In this document: positions 33,847 through 44,542 of the stretch, piece after piece
Numbering within the stretch: position 1 is the first letter of the stretch
How the letters are laid out: each line of letters begins with the position of its first letter
Origin: Lantana camara
Taxonomy: Eukaryota > Streptophyta > Magnoliopsida > Lamiales > Verbenaceae
Assembly (NCBI GenBank): GCA_037501455.1
Contig: CM074856.1
Location: forward strand, 51,055,001-51,119,000
Reading direction: 5' to 3'
DNA: 64,000 nt
The notes under the pieces: model-generated
Seen by the model: the letters and a program-made list of their open reading frames with translations, nothing else
Databases searched by the model: none
What the model was told of the DNA's origin: nothing
Translations under genes and position numbers: made by a program

Positions 33847-34027
33847 TTTTCCATTAATAGTTGCTTTACATATTTATGTTCTTTCTTGTCTATGGATTAA
33901 CAGTGTTTCATATAATATTATTAAAATTTATTTTTTTAATTCAGGATAAATATTATATTAATAAATAAAATAAAATTTAAATTATAGCAGAAGGTGTAGC
34001 AGCAGGAACGGTATCCGGAGGATAGCT

Positions 34028-36505
34028 GGCAGGAGGAACAGAAGTCGGCGGAATAATAGCAGAAGGTGTAGAAGCAGAAGGACCAAAAGCAGAAGGGGAG
34101 GCCTTCCCCAGGCCAGTCTGTAAACCAGCAGCAACCGCCTGCTCCGGTATGGTGGTATGGCTACCCTCAGCGGGATTGATGTTGTTAGCCGGAGGGGGAG
34201 TAGAGCCCCCGCCTATACCAAAAACAAAGAAATCGATCACCGACAAAAGCTGAAGAAAATCCATGAAAAGCAAGAAAGAAGAAGTAGTATCATGAAGTAT
34301 GAAAGCTGACAATAACACGCACCTGAAGGTGGAGACTGGGCGTGGCGGATGTCCGCATCAGAAGGAATCATACCAGGAGCGAGGAGACCCAGAGATACCA
34401 GACGGGCATATCCCGTGCGAAAGCCTCGCTCAAAAGCAGAAGTAGAAGCCTCCTCGACCTTCTGCATAGATGCCTCATCAACGGCCTGCTGAAACGCCGG
34501 AGAGCTCAAGTACTCAGCCTGGTGGATCATCAAACGCCCATCCAAGAGGCTCCTCCCTGCCTCTGTCCCCAGGAACTGATCAACCGCCTGGAAGGAAACG
34601 GGCTGCGGGGCAAAATCCGCAAGATGCTCCCTCCTCTCCTGGTCATAAGAAGCCTGCAAGTCCTTCAGTTTCGCGTCCAGGGACACGACCTTCTACTCTG
34701 CTGCATTCTTCGAGATATGGGCTGCCATAAGATCATGGCGGAGAATATCCCCCTCCTGCTGGAGACGTGTCAGCTCCTCGGCAACTGGAGGAGGGACGAC
34801 AGCCTCCTGATCATGCCAACAGCCAAGGAGCATACCCGCTTGCGAAGAGAGAAATAGGTGAAGGAAAAGTGACAAAAATAACATAACAACGAAAGGGAAG
34901 GGATGAGGTGGAAAGCTGGATGTACCTGCGCGAGGTGGAGTGCAGCTCTAGTAGGAAGAGCCTCTCGGGAGAGCCCAACCATGAAATCCCTGTCGGTCGC
35001 TGTGGGTAAGCTCTTCAAAAGCCTCAATCCCAAATCACCCTGGGAGTCGAAGAAGATAGAATCGCCCTGATCAGGAGGGTGCTGAAAGGAAGCATTGGGA
35101 CGACCAGATGGAGGAATCGCAGATGATGTGCCAGTAGCAGGAGGGACGAATCTCTCTCTGTTCCTCCGGCCCTGGTCCTATCTCCCGGCAGGAGGGTGAA
35201 GAGGCAGACCGCCAACCTGATCCTCCTGCTCGTGCGTCTCGCAAGTGTTCCCCTCACTACTCTGACGAGCCCCACAAGAGGCACCAGGAGGTGCGCAGGT
35301 CTCTCAGCCCTCCCATCGATGAGCAGGCAGTTCGTGCTTCTAAAGGAAAGGGGCCTCTTCACCCTCCTGCCGGGAGATAGGACCAGGGCCGGAGGAACAG
35401 AGAGAGATTCGTCCCTCCTGCTACTGGCACATCATCTGCGATTCCTCCATCTGGTCGTCCCAATGCTTCCTTTCAGCACCCTCCTGATCAGGGCGATTCT
35501 ATCTTCTTCGACTCCCAGGGTGATTTGGGATTGAGGCTTTTGAAGAGCTTACCCACAGCGACTGACAGGGATTTCATGGCTGGGCTCTCCCAAGAGGCTC
35601 TTCCTGCCAGAGCTGCACTCCACCTCGCGCAGGTACATCCAGCTTTCCACCTCATCCTTTCCCTTTCGTTGTTATGTTATTTTTATCCCTTTTCCTTCAC
35701 CTATTTCTCTCTTCGCAAGCGGGTATGCTCCTTGGCTGTTGGCATGATCAGGAGGCTGTCGTCCCTCCTCCAGTTGCCGAGGAGCTGACACGTCTCCAGC
35801 AGGAGGGGGATATTCTCCGCCATGATCTTATGGCAGCCCATATCTCGAAGAATGCAGCAGAGTAGAAGGTCGTGTCCCTGGACGCGAAACTGAAGGACTT
35901 GCAGGCTTCTTATGACCAGGAGAGGAGGGAGCATCTTGCGGATTTTGCCCCGCAGCCCGTTTCCTTCCAGGCGGTTGATCAGTTCCTGGGGACAGAGGCA
36001 GGGAGGAGCCTCTTGGATGGGCGTTTGATGATCCACCAGGCTGAGTACTTGAGCTCTCCGGTGTTTCAGCAGGCCGTTGATGAGGCATCTATGCAGAAGG
36101 TCGAGGAGGCTTCTACTTCTGCTTTTGAGCGAGGCTTTCGCACGGGATATGCCCGTCTGGTATCTCTGGGTCTCCTCGCTCCTGGTATGATTCCTTCTGA
36201 TGCGGACATCCGCCACGCCCAGTCTCCACCTTCAGGTGCGTGTTATTGTCAGCTTTCATACTTCATGATACTACTTCTTCTTTCTTGCTTTTCATGGATT
36301 TTCTTAAGCTTTTGTCGGTGATCGATTTCTTTGTTTTTGGTATAGGCGGGGGCTCTATTCCCCCTCCGGCTAACAACATCAATCCCGCTGAGGGTAGCCA
36401 TACCACCATACCGGAGCAGGCGGTTGCTGCTGGTTTACAGACTGGCGTGGGGGAGGCTTCCCCTTCTGCTATTATTCCGCCGGCTTCTGTTCCTCCTGCC
36501 GGGCA
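34028..36505. repeat. Large palindrome, arms about 1.18 kb, 147-bp spacer
   Basis: 34028-35205 is the reverse complement of 35353-36505 with only scattered differences, the largest being about 36 bp extra in the left arm near 34062-34097. The spacer 35206-35352 is unique. Both arms encode the same retroelement-derived coiled-coil protein tail in opposite directions. The high arm identity suggests a recent inverted duplication or ongoing gene conversion. Confidence 0.92.
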
Positions 36506-36533
36506 GGCAGATCCGTCGGGGCCACAGGCTTAG
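35353..36533 (+). pseudogene. Tail of an accessory (antisense) gene of a Tat-like Gypsy element
   Basis: The plus-strand right arm reads through several exon-like blocks: DFMAGLSQEALPARAALHLAQ ending at a GTACAT donor, then LDAKLKDLQASYDQERREHL, then EAGRSLLDGRLMIHQAEYLS and AFERGFRTGYARLVSLG, ending before GTGCGTG, with a proline-rich last exon after GGTATAG at 36346. It is helical and charged, like the C-terminal coiled coil of the plant-mobile-domain gene at 46132-49205. Its place downstream of a minus-strand pol remnant mirrors that element. An identical, inverted copy is at 34028-35205. I see no mobile domain itself here. Confidence 0.5.
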
Positions 36534-37511
36534 CTCTCTTTACGCCTCTCATTGGATACTTTCCTTTTTTGCTGGTTTATCTTATAGGAACTGTTGATGT
36601 TTTCGGTTCTAGACTTGATACTTCTCGGTTTAGACTCATTTGATTGGATTTACTTTAGGATGCCTTTTGTTTTGGTGACTATGGTTTGGCTCGTTTTCCT
36701 CGAGCATGCATGTGAACTTTTTTAAATGGAATTAGATGGTTTGAACACTTGGTTTTTCTCTTTTGGCACATGCTTGTTATATTGTATGGGCATCTGACTT
36801 ATGTTGGTCTTCCTTCTCTTTCACTTTCTTTTCGTTCTGCTAGCAGGAAGTAGGCAGTCTAAGGAGGAGGTTCTGATGCGGTTCTGGTGAAGACCCTCTC
36901 CTTGCCTTGCCTGCTGCTCTCCTGTTCAGTTGGGAGCATGTCTTTTCTGTCAGGTATTTATGGTGGAAGACTACCAGACCTGTTCGTGCTGAAGGTATTC
37001 TCTCCGACCCTAGCAATAGCTGCTTCCTTCCAGCTAGATCACCAACCCGACTGTTAGTAGCAGGTGGAGACTCACTCTTAAGAGCCTTTATTCCAGCTCT
37101 TCCCAAGGCATATGCGTAATCAACGCGCCTTCCCAAGAGGGACTTATTTGTGTGGCCCCTTTATCCCGGGTAATCACCCATTGAAAATGTTCAAATTTTC
37201 AGTAGTATAGCCGCGGAGGCTTAGCATGTGCATGTCGATTCAACAATAATATGATGCATTCAGAGCGTAACACAAGATGGTTCTTTTCTCATCATAATGC
37301 ATTCTCACAAATCTCATGGAGTTAGTCATTCTAATAGAGCATCAATACTTTGTAATCACATAGGACATAATTCACTTCCTTCTCATGAGTTAAAACATCG
37401 GAAAGTTAATGCAAACAATTATCAAGTATGCAAACGAAAGCGTTGGAACCTGGAAGTTCTTATGATGAGTTTCTCCTTCTGCATTCCTTCCAGGTATGCA
37501 GGCTGCCCGCC
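36534..37511. other. Retroelement 3-prime non-coding region
   Basis: No protein domain is visible between the accessory-gene tail and the pol remnant. In the Tat element at 43-57 kb the equivalent interval (49206-49908) is also non-coding. Confidence 0.5.
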
Positions 37512-39911
37512 TGCTCAACAGAAGAACCTTTTCAGGTTCTGCACGTTCCAGGGTCGGGATAACTTCTTTACGCTAGCATCCTCCAACTCATAAGCTCCTC
37601 GACCCACGATTTTTACGACTTTGTAGGGTCCTTCCCAGTTGGGGCCCAGCTTACCAACAGGTTTCAAGGCATCTGCCCTCCTGAGCACCAAGTCCCCCAC
37701 CTGGAAGTCGCGCGATTTCACCTTCCTGTTGTAAGCTGCTACCATCTGATTCTTGTACTTCGTCATTCGTATAAGGGCCCGATCTCTAGCCTCTTCTATA
37801 GTATCCAAGTTCTCCCTCATAAGTGACTAATTTTTCTCCTTATTGTAGGCTTCCACTCGAGGCGAAGGCATTCCTATTTCAGCAGGAATGACCGCTTCAG
37901 CACCGTACACCAAGCTGAAGGGCGTCTCTCCCGTGGTCACACTAGGAGTGGTTCGGTGAGCCCATAGGACTGCGGGCAGCTCGGTGGCCCATTTTCCTCT
38001 GGCTCCTTCCACTCTAGTTTTTAAGCCATGCAAGATGAGTCGGTTCATTACTTCCACCTGTCCGTTGGCCTGCGGGTGATAGACTGCCGAGAAGCATTGC
38101 CGAATCCCTAGCTGCTAGTACCACTCTTTCAGCTGGGCTCCTCTGAACTGCCTCCCGTTATCCGAGACCAGCTCTCTCGGGACTCCGAATTGGCATATGA
38201 TATTCCGTTGTAAGAACTTTATCACTTCTTTCTCCGTGATCTTTACTAAAGCTTCTGCTTCCACCCATTTGCTGAAGTAATCCACGGCTACTATCATGAA
38301 CCGCGTTTGCCCTTTTTTCGGAGGAAGTGGGCCGACTATATCGATGTCCCACTTGGCAAAGGGGCACGGCGAATACATTACCGTCAAAGGTTCAGCTGGC
38401 TGATGCAGGAGGGGAGCGTATTTCTGGCATTGCTCGCACCTTGCTACGAACTCCTTAGCATCTACTTTGATAGTTGGCCAAAAATATCCTGCTTTCAGCA
38501 CCTTTCCAGCCAAGGCGGTCCAGCCAGAATGATTTTCATAGCTCCTTTCGTGTATTTCTCGCAGCACGTAATGACTTTCTTCCGAAGACAAGCATTTGAG
38601 CAGGGGCATTGTCATTGATCTTCTATACAGGAAACCTCGCATCACCACAAATCGGGCAGCTTTTCGCTGTACCCTCAGCGCTTCCTTCCTGTCAGCTGGA
38701 AGGATATCATGCGCAGGTAGTCCAGGATCTCCTATCCTGGTCTTTGTGGCCTATCAGCATTTCCTGGTCAGCATTTCCATCCTGCTCCAGTGCTCCAGCA
38801 GGAAGGGTCAGAACGGTAATCTTTCTGGTATGAACACCTTCCAGCGAGCTAGCTATTTTGGCTAGTTGTCAGCTTTCTTGTTCTCCTCCCGTGGTATCTG
38901 CTCCAGCTGGAAGGTAACAAATCTCGTCTTCATTTCATTTACTTTTGCTAAGTAAGCTATCATCCTTTCTTCATATGCCTCATACTTTCCTTCCACCTGA
39001 CAGGATACGAGCTGGGAGTCTGAATACGCGACCAGGTGCTACGCTCCAGCTTCTTTGGCTAACTTTAGCCCCATGATTAACGGCTCATATTCGGCTTCAT
39101 TATTGGATGCTTTGAAATCAAATCTGATAGCAAATTCGAATTCATCCCCCTCGGGGCTGGTTATCACCGCTCCAGCTCCGCTCCCCGAGCTGGTGGACGA
39201 ACTGTCAACGTGCAGCAGCCACCTGCGCCCTTCCTGCTCAGGTGTCGTGGTCATCTCTGATATGAAGTCTGTCAGGGTTTGTGCTTTAATTGCTATTCTT
39301 GAGGAATATGATATATCGAATTCCCCCAGCTCCATGGCCCATTTGATCAACCTTCCCGATGTTTCCGGCTTCCCGAGCACCTGCCTCATAGAATAATTCG
39401 TGCGGACCACTATCGCATGCGATAGGAAGTATGGTCGTAACCTTCGAGCTGTAACCATGAGTGCCAACGCCAGCTTTTCCATATCCGGGTATCGCTGTTC
39501 TGCTCCTTTAAGCACTTTGCTAACATAATACACCGGTTTCTAAGTTCCACATTCTTCCCGGATCAGGACGGAGCTGATAGCTTGGCCCGATACCGCCAGG
39601 TATACGTACAGTGGCTCTCCTGGTATGGGTTTGACCAGGAGGGGTATTCCCTCCAAGTAAGCCTTCAGGTCTTCGAAAGCTTTCTGGCATTCCGGGCCCC
39701 ATGCGAATTTGCACGCCTTCCTCAATACTCCAAAGAAAGGGAGGCTTTTTTCTGCCAGCCGTAAGATGAAATGGCTCAGGGCTGCCATCCTTCCCGTCAG
39801 GCATTGCACCTCATTCGGTGTTGTTGGGGCCTTCATGTCTTGTATTGCTTGAATTTTTACGGGATTGACTTGAATCCCCCTCTTCGTGATGATGTAGCCA
39901 AGGAATTTTCC
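37512..39911 (-). pseudogene. Tat-like Gypsy pol remnant: RT end, RNase H domains, integrase
   Basis: Read on the minus strand in order: end of reverse transcriptase (KFLGYIITKRGIQVNP near 39910), the RNase H-linked segment (39540-39836), RNase H (39039-39533: VDSSSTSSGSGAGAVI and ASNNEAEYEPLIMGLKLA, an extra RNase H of the Tat type), then integrase with an HHCC-like part (CEQCQKYA), the core WDIDIVGPLPP, VDYFSKWVEAEAL and SDNGRQF (38115-38648), and a C-terminal part (VGDLVLRRADALKPVGKLGPNWEGPY, 37515-37820). Several stops and frameshifts break it. The N-terminal RT, protease and Gag are missing; at 39912 the sequence jumps to a second copy of the integrase tail. Confidence 0.85.
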
Positions 39912-40112
39912 TCCTGCTCAGCAGAAGAACCTTTTCAGGTTTTGCACGTTCCAGGGTCGGGATAACTTCTTTCCGCCAGCATCCTACAGCTCATAAGCTC
40001 CTCGACCCATGATTTTTTACGACTTTGTAGGGTCCTTCCCAGCTGGGCCTCAGCTTACCAACAGGTTTCAAGGCATCTGCCCTCCTGAGCACCAAGTCCC
40101 CCACCTGGAAGT
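39912..40112 (-). repeat. Duplicate of the integrase C-terminal end
   Basis: This 200-bp block repeats 37512-37709 in the same orientation with a few percent differences (AGAAGAACCTTTTCAGGTT, TTTTACGACTTTGTAGGG, CACCAAGTCCCCCACCTGG). It abuts the reverse-transcriptase relic, so it marks a rearrangement junction. Confidence 0.85.
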
Positions 40113-41089
40113 ATCCCCTAACTTATCATCTCTATCTTTCTCTCGCTTTCTCTTCGTGCAACACCGCCGCCGCCTCACCCCTCTCTCTCTCTCTGCGCGA
40201 GCACCGCTGCCGTCTCACCTCTCTCTCTCTACGCGAGCACCGCCACTCTCTCTTCACTCAGAACCGCACCAGGACGAGCACCGCCGCCGCACCAGCACGA
40301 GAACCATCGGCTACCCTTTACCACACAGCATCAGAAAATGCAGAACCACACCCAGAAAATCCCAGATCTGGAAATTAGTTTTAAAATTCCAAAATTTAAT
40401 TGTGTGTATATATGTGTGTTTGTTGGTGTTGGTGTGTGTTTTGGGTGTAGTTCCTCCGTCAGTTCTTCTCCGCCACCACCCTCGCCGCCATCGGTAAGTT
40501 TTCTCGTCTCCGATTCTCTCTCTCCCAGCGACTCTCGATCGTTTTTTACCCATCCTCAGCTAATCTCTCTCTCTCTCTCTCTCTTTTCGAATTATAAGAA
40601 TCTGAGCATCAACCGTGGATATGGATGTTGGTGGTGGTGCTGCGTCGATTCAATGGTGATAAGTGGTGTTTCGATTTGGCGGATCTAACATTGGTGGTGG
40701 TGGTTGGCTGAAAGCAGGCTACGGTGGTGGTTGCGGGCCGGCGGTGGTGGTGTATGGTTGATGGCGGCGGTGCCGACGCCGGCGGTGAAGGGGATGGCTG
40801 CTGGAGGTTGGAGATGATGTTTATATATATATATATAATTCAATATATATATTAGAGGGGTAAAATAGTCATTTTATTTGAGAAAGTGGAAAAAAATTCA
40901 ATCTCAGTCGCAATCAACGCGCGTGTATTGCACATTCTTGTTCTAGGGTTTTCTACGCATATTTTAAAAAACATAGGTTTTTTGAAGTTATTTTTATTTT
41001 GTCAGGGTTTTTTTCGCTACATTCGTGTTTCACAGGGTAGCTGGATGAAAATTTATCCTTACTCAATTAATACAAATTTCACAAACTCG
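40113..41089. mobile_element. Truncated hairpin element with captured C-rich sequence
   Basis: 40860-41060 resembles the arms of the 41368-42428 element (AGGGGTAAAATAGTC, TGTATTGCAC, TTTCACAGGGTAGCTGGATG), but no matching left arm exists; the left side ends at the Gypsy junction at 40113. The interior 40120-40560 is C/T-rich with a GTAAGTTTTC donor-like site, similar in character to a plant 5-prime leader. The open frames here are low-complexity and I do not call them genes. Confidence 0.45.
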
Positions 41090-41179
41090 CAAAAGGCGTA
41101 AGTGCGGAAGCAGAACTCCTATAACACTTACGAAGATCATGATGATGACGAGGAGGAGGAAAATGTAAGTGAAGATTAG
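41090..41179 (+). other. Possible last CACTA exon with acidic tail
   Basis: A short frame encodes NSYNTYEDHDDDEEEENVSED and then TAG at about 41177-41179. Acidic C-termini are common in CACTA-encoded proteins. Its link to the exon at 32338 across the inserted sequence is conjecture. Confidence 0.3.
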
Positions 41180-41367
41180 TGACTGTATTATGGGTAGATA
41201 ATTTTTGTAGATGAATTAGTCTATAATTCTAATGTCGTGGATTAATTTATAACATGTCTTTGAAGGCTGAATCTTTAGATGAATTAGTGTATGATTATTT
41301 TTAGTATGCTTTTATTTGTTGGAAATGAATATTTGGATTGACTGTGGATGAATATTGGGATGAATTG

Positions 41368-42428
41368 GAGATTTCTGCACCAAACCCCCCTGTGTAATAC
41401 GAAAAAAGCTAAAAAAAAACCCTGTCATAAAAAATTTCATTCCTGTTTTGCAAAATAAACCCTGCGACCAATAGGTACCTGTATTGCACGCGTGTTGACT
41501 GCAGCTGATACAAGTTTTTTTGTGTTTTTTGTGTGTAAAAAGACTACTATGCCCCTTATGTATCAAATATATATATATATATATATATATTATCACCATT
41601 GATCTGCCATCGGAACAACCATAGTTGCAGCCACCGGACCACCATCCAAGCCACCGACACCACTAGAAACTCCACACGGGAACAAAATATACACATGTAG
41701 ACACTCAAATCTAGAAAAGGAATTGTCCAACTCCCCAAACCTATATACCTGAAATGGTGAAGAGGACGTCGTACTCGGTAGAGAAGAAAATAGATGGTGA
41801 TGACGGCGAGAGACGACGGAGAGAGACAACGGAGAAAGAGGAGATCTGGTGGCGATGGGTGGTGGCGGTGGAAGTGGAGCCAGTTCTGGCGTGATGGTGG
41901 CGGCGGGAGTGGTGAGGGGGTGGGGGTCGGGCAGACTAACGATTGAGATTGGGGGGAGGGGATGGGGCGGAGCGACGGGGGAGATTGTGGTGGTTGGGGT
42001 GGCGGGATGAATTTGGGGGTTGTGGTGCGAGGTGCAGGCGGCGACGACGGGGATGGAGGGATGGCGGACGAATTTGGGGTTGTGGTGCAGTTGCAGCGGC
42101 GGCCTCTCTGGAGAAGACAACCCCCTTTTTTTTTCTTTTTTAATTTCTTTTAAAGGCACATTTGTTTTTTTTTTTTTTTTTTGGTCTTATTTAAATGCAC
42201 ATATGTAATTAATATATATATATATATATATTAGTTTATATATATTTCTTTTGTTTTAATGTACAATAAGGGTATTTTAGGCAAAACACGTCCATTTGTT
42301 GACCAAATGTAATGAGGGGGAGGTGTGCAAAAAATAAAAAACGTAGGGTCTTTTGAACTAATTTTTTTTTATGTTAGGGTTTTTTTTGTTCTTTTTGGAT
42401 TACACAGGGTTGTGGGTGCAAATAGCTC
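41368..42428. mobile_element. Hairpin-ended element (family H), 1.06 kb, 10-bp TSD, captured interior
   Basis: Left arm GAGATTTCTGCACC... and right arm ...GGTGCAAATAGCTC are imperfect complements of about 200 bp. GGATGAATTG flanks both ends (41358-41367 and 42429-42438). Between the arms, 41590-42130 is a G/C-rich, gene-like piece with a long low-complexity minus-strand frame (41593-42159; rich in P, S, T and H). This looks like a captured leader or first exon, as in Pack-MULEs. No recognisable protein domain is seen. Confidence 0.75.
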
Positions 42429-42429
42429 G

Positions 42430-43047
42430 GATGAATTGTATATTGGATGAATAATTATCACCGGGTACAAAAAAACAGAAAAAAAAAAATCAATTTAATT
42501 AAAATATTAATTTTTTTTTTTTTTTTAAATTCTGACAAGATACTATGGAAAATCTTGTTGAAAATTATTAATTTTTCTTTAAATTTAATAATCTCCGATG
42601 GAATTCCGTGGAGAATCTGGTCGGAATTGATTTTCTTCTTTTTTAAAATGTAATAAACATGGACAGGATTCCTGCAGTTGGATTTAATTTTTTTTTTTTT
42701 ATTTTCATAACAACCGACGGGTTTTCGAGTGGAAACCTGTCGGAAGTAAATTATTTTTCTTTTAAATTTATCATATTCCGGTGGGATTCCTATTGGAATT
42801 TTGTCGGTGTTAATTAACTTTTTTTTTTTTCAATTTAATACAAAACCGACGAGTTTCCCCTCGAAATCCCGTTGGGACATTTCCGTTGGAATCCCATCGG
42901 AATTTTTTTTTTTTTTTTTTTTTGAATTTTGTTTCTTCTCGAAATTCGGTTGGAATTCAAATTTCGATGAGGGGTTTTGCTATGGATTTTGCTGTATCCG
43001 GCCGCATTGCGACTTCCAGTCAGAATACACGGGAATTTTTTGTAATG
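42430..43047. repeat. CACTA right subterminal repeat zone
   Basis: Repeated words such as CTCCGATGGAATTCCGTGGAG, CCGACGGGTTTTCGAGTGGAAA and CCGGTGGGATTCCTATTGGAA are separated by T-rich spacers, mirroring the left zone. The end GTAATG at 43047 is the terminal repeat. Confidence 0.75.
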
Positions 43048-43073
43048 AATTAATCTCAAGTATCAAATGGTAT
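43048..43073. repeat. F-box upstream segment, tandem copy 2 (middle piece)
   Basis: AATTAATCTCAAGTATCAAATGGTAT corresponds to 27053-27079 of copy 1. Its first three bases are the CACTA duplication and its last five (GGTAT) the Tat-element duplication. Confidence 0.85.
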
Positions 43074-43974
43074 TGTTCACAACAAATTTTATAGTCTGCA
43101 AAATAAATTACAAGACAAACTATATGAACAAAATATATAATAATTTAAAGAACTTGACGAATTTAAAGGAACAAATCCTATGAAGTCTATTCCTCTGATT
43201 CTTCTCTTCAATTTTGTATTCGAGGGCGTGAAGCTTATTCTCGAACACGTAGGCGTGACTCTTTGCCGAATTTTGACGGAGAAATCACGTGATTTACCTG
43301 CAGCCTTGATGAAACTGTAGTTATAGTTTGTCGTAGTAGCCGGCTTGAATATCTAGAAGACTTGAAGTCGACAAGAAGAACACTTTGACGAAGAATTAGA
43401 AGACTCGATGAAGTGAAGATTCGCGCACGTGGGTAGACTTGACGGCGTGAAACTCCCTTGATGTCGTTCTCTTCTTCTTGCTCTATGTCGATGTCGAAGT
43501 CCAAAAATCCCCTTGAAATGTACCCATGACCTCTATTTATAGGTGTAGGGTTGAATATTTTGATAATTATCTCTTCATTTATTTATTAGAAGGATAATAT
43601 CAAATGTTTTATTTATTTACTTATCACTTTAATGTAAATTTATATTAAAGAAAATAAATAAATGACATGTTTTGACTTGATTGGTCCACGTGTTGAAACA
43701 TGCCACGTGTCGTCACTTGATTTGTCCTGGCTTTCTTTGACTGCAAGACTTGATTTGGTTCGTCGGAACACTCCAATTTGACACGTGTCGATGCTTGATT
43801 TGAAGATAAAATAAATATTAAAATTATCAATTAAATCAATCTATTTAAATATTTTATGGATTTTAATTTAATATATATCCAAAAAATATATAAAAATAGA
43901 ATGAATTAAATTTGACAATTAATATTCATTTACACGTGTCACATTTTAATTCGACGAAAATTAATTCGTCTACA
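43074..43974 (-). repeat. Tat element 3-prime LTR, 901 bp
   Basis: On the plus strand it reads TGTTCACAACAAATTT to TTAATTCGTCTACA. Its length equals that of 56655-57555 and I found no difference by eye. GGTAT precedes it (43069-43073). It contains a minus-strand TATA (CTATAAATAG, 43533-43542) and four ACGTG words upstream of it. The small open frames inside are identical in both LTRs and are not credible genes. Confidence 0.97.
43533..43542 (-). promoter_or_regulatory. TATA box in the 3-prime LTR (same in 5-prime LTR at 57114-57123)
   Basis: CTATAAATAG on the minus strand, with ACGTG words about 150-250 bp upstream (TCCACGTGTT, TGCCACGTGTCG, GACACGTGTCG) and another near the LTR edge. Confidence 0.65.
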
Positions 43975-43992
43975 AATGCCCCCACTTCAAAA
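43975..43992 (-). other. Polypurine tract of the Tat element
   Basis: The minus strand reads GAAGTGGGGGCATT immediately before the 3-prime LTR. Confidence 0.75.
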
Positions 43993-44533
43993 TTCGGCGA
44001 AAGACGTACCGGATGGTCGTATCGGTGGAATTTGAAGTACTTGGTTTAAAATCCCAAACTTTAACATGACTTTAGGCAACGCACCGCTGATGACTATTTG
44101 AACTTGATTTAAAATGCATTATCATGGAACTTGAGAGTATTGAACCAATTTTAAATAAAAGAATGGCCCAATCCCGTCGGCATGCACCTTCACTTCTTGG
44201 AAATCATATGATTAATATGAAACTTGAAAATTAAATGGCCCACTTGAGGCAATACTCACGGCCCAATCTCCTTTTTTGGTGCTCTCTTAGCCCAACTTTA
44301 ATTTGATTTCTCCAGGCACATCCTGCCTTTCCAAATCCCGCAGAATGTTATTGCATCAGCTTAGGAGTCCAGCTCTTTTTTTTCCTTTCTCTTTTTTCTC
44401 TTTTTTCTCTTTTTTTTTTTTTTTAAAAAATTCAGCATGAATGATAGAGTTTGAATCGGACTCTAACAAATTAGACTCCAGCAAAATAATGAATATGGCT
44501 TGTAGACTTCTAATCGAAGAAGGACTGGTGCCT

Positions 44534-44542
44534 ATAAAATAA
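44534..44542 (+). promoter_or_regulatory. TATA box of the antisense accessory gene
   Basis: TATAAAATA on the plus strand is followed after about 30 bp by AGAAACAAATTTCAGCTACTG, a plausible start region, and by a C/T-rich leader with splice-like sites (GTGCAG/GTTGATC at 44785, TTCACAG at 45138, TTGTAG at 46112). This gives the accessory gene its own promoter, independent of the LTR. Confidence 0.5.

Larger units (their letters stand above)
27952..43047 (+). mobile_element. CACTA (En/Spm) DNA transposon, 15.1 kb with nested insertions
   Basis: The left end is CACTATAAGAAAATACG. The right end is ...AATTTTTTGTAATG, a decayed inverted copy. The 3-bp target duplication AAT flanks it (27949-27951 and 43048-43050). 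The duplicated F-box flank at 27045-27080 preserves the empty site with a single AAT, which independently confirms both borders. Both subterminal zones carry many degenerate GACGGATTCCAACGGAAAT-like repeats, a hallmark of CACTA elements. The plus-strand gene retains a transposase-associated domain and a C-terminal exon but not the catalytic core. Four hairpin elements, a truncated hairpin and a rearranged Gypsy remnant are inserted inside. Confidence 0.88.

Noticed and set aside
34342..34857. 171-residue plus-strand frame in the palindrome's left arm
   Set aside because: It is the antisense shadow of the retroelement-derived coiled-coil frame; the same shadow appears on the other strand of the right arm.
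36840..37136. 98-residue minus-strand frame near the pol remnant
   Set aside because: No similarity to Gag, Pol or accessory proteins and overlapped by a frame on the other strand.
40009..40688. Two overlapping plus-strand open frames (162 and 116 residues) as genes
   Set aside because: They run across the duplicated integrase tail and CT repeats; composition is repetitive and no family is recognisable.
41593..42159. 188-residue minus-strand open frame as a protein gene
   Set aside because: Low-complexity P/S/T/H-rich translation of a G/C-rich insert inside a hairpin element, overlapped by long frames on the other strand, with no domain.
43235..43504. 89-residue frame present in both LTRs as a conserved gene
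   Set aside because: Identity reflects only the identical LTRs; no domain, and it lies around the expected R/U5 leader.
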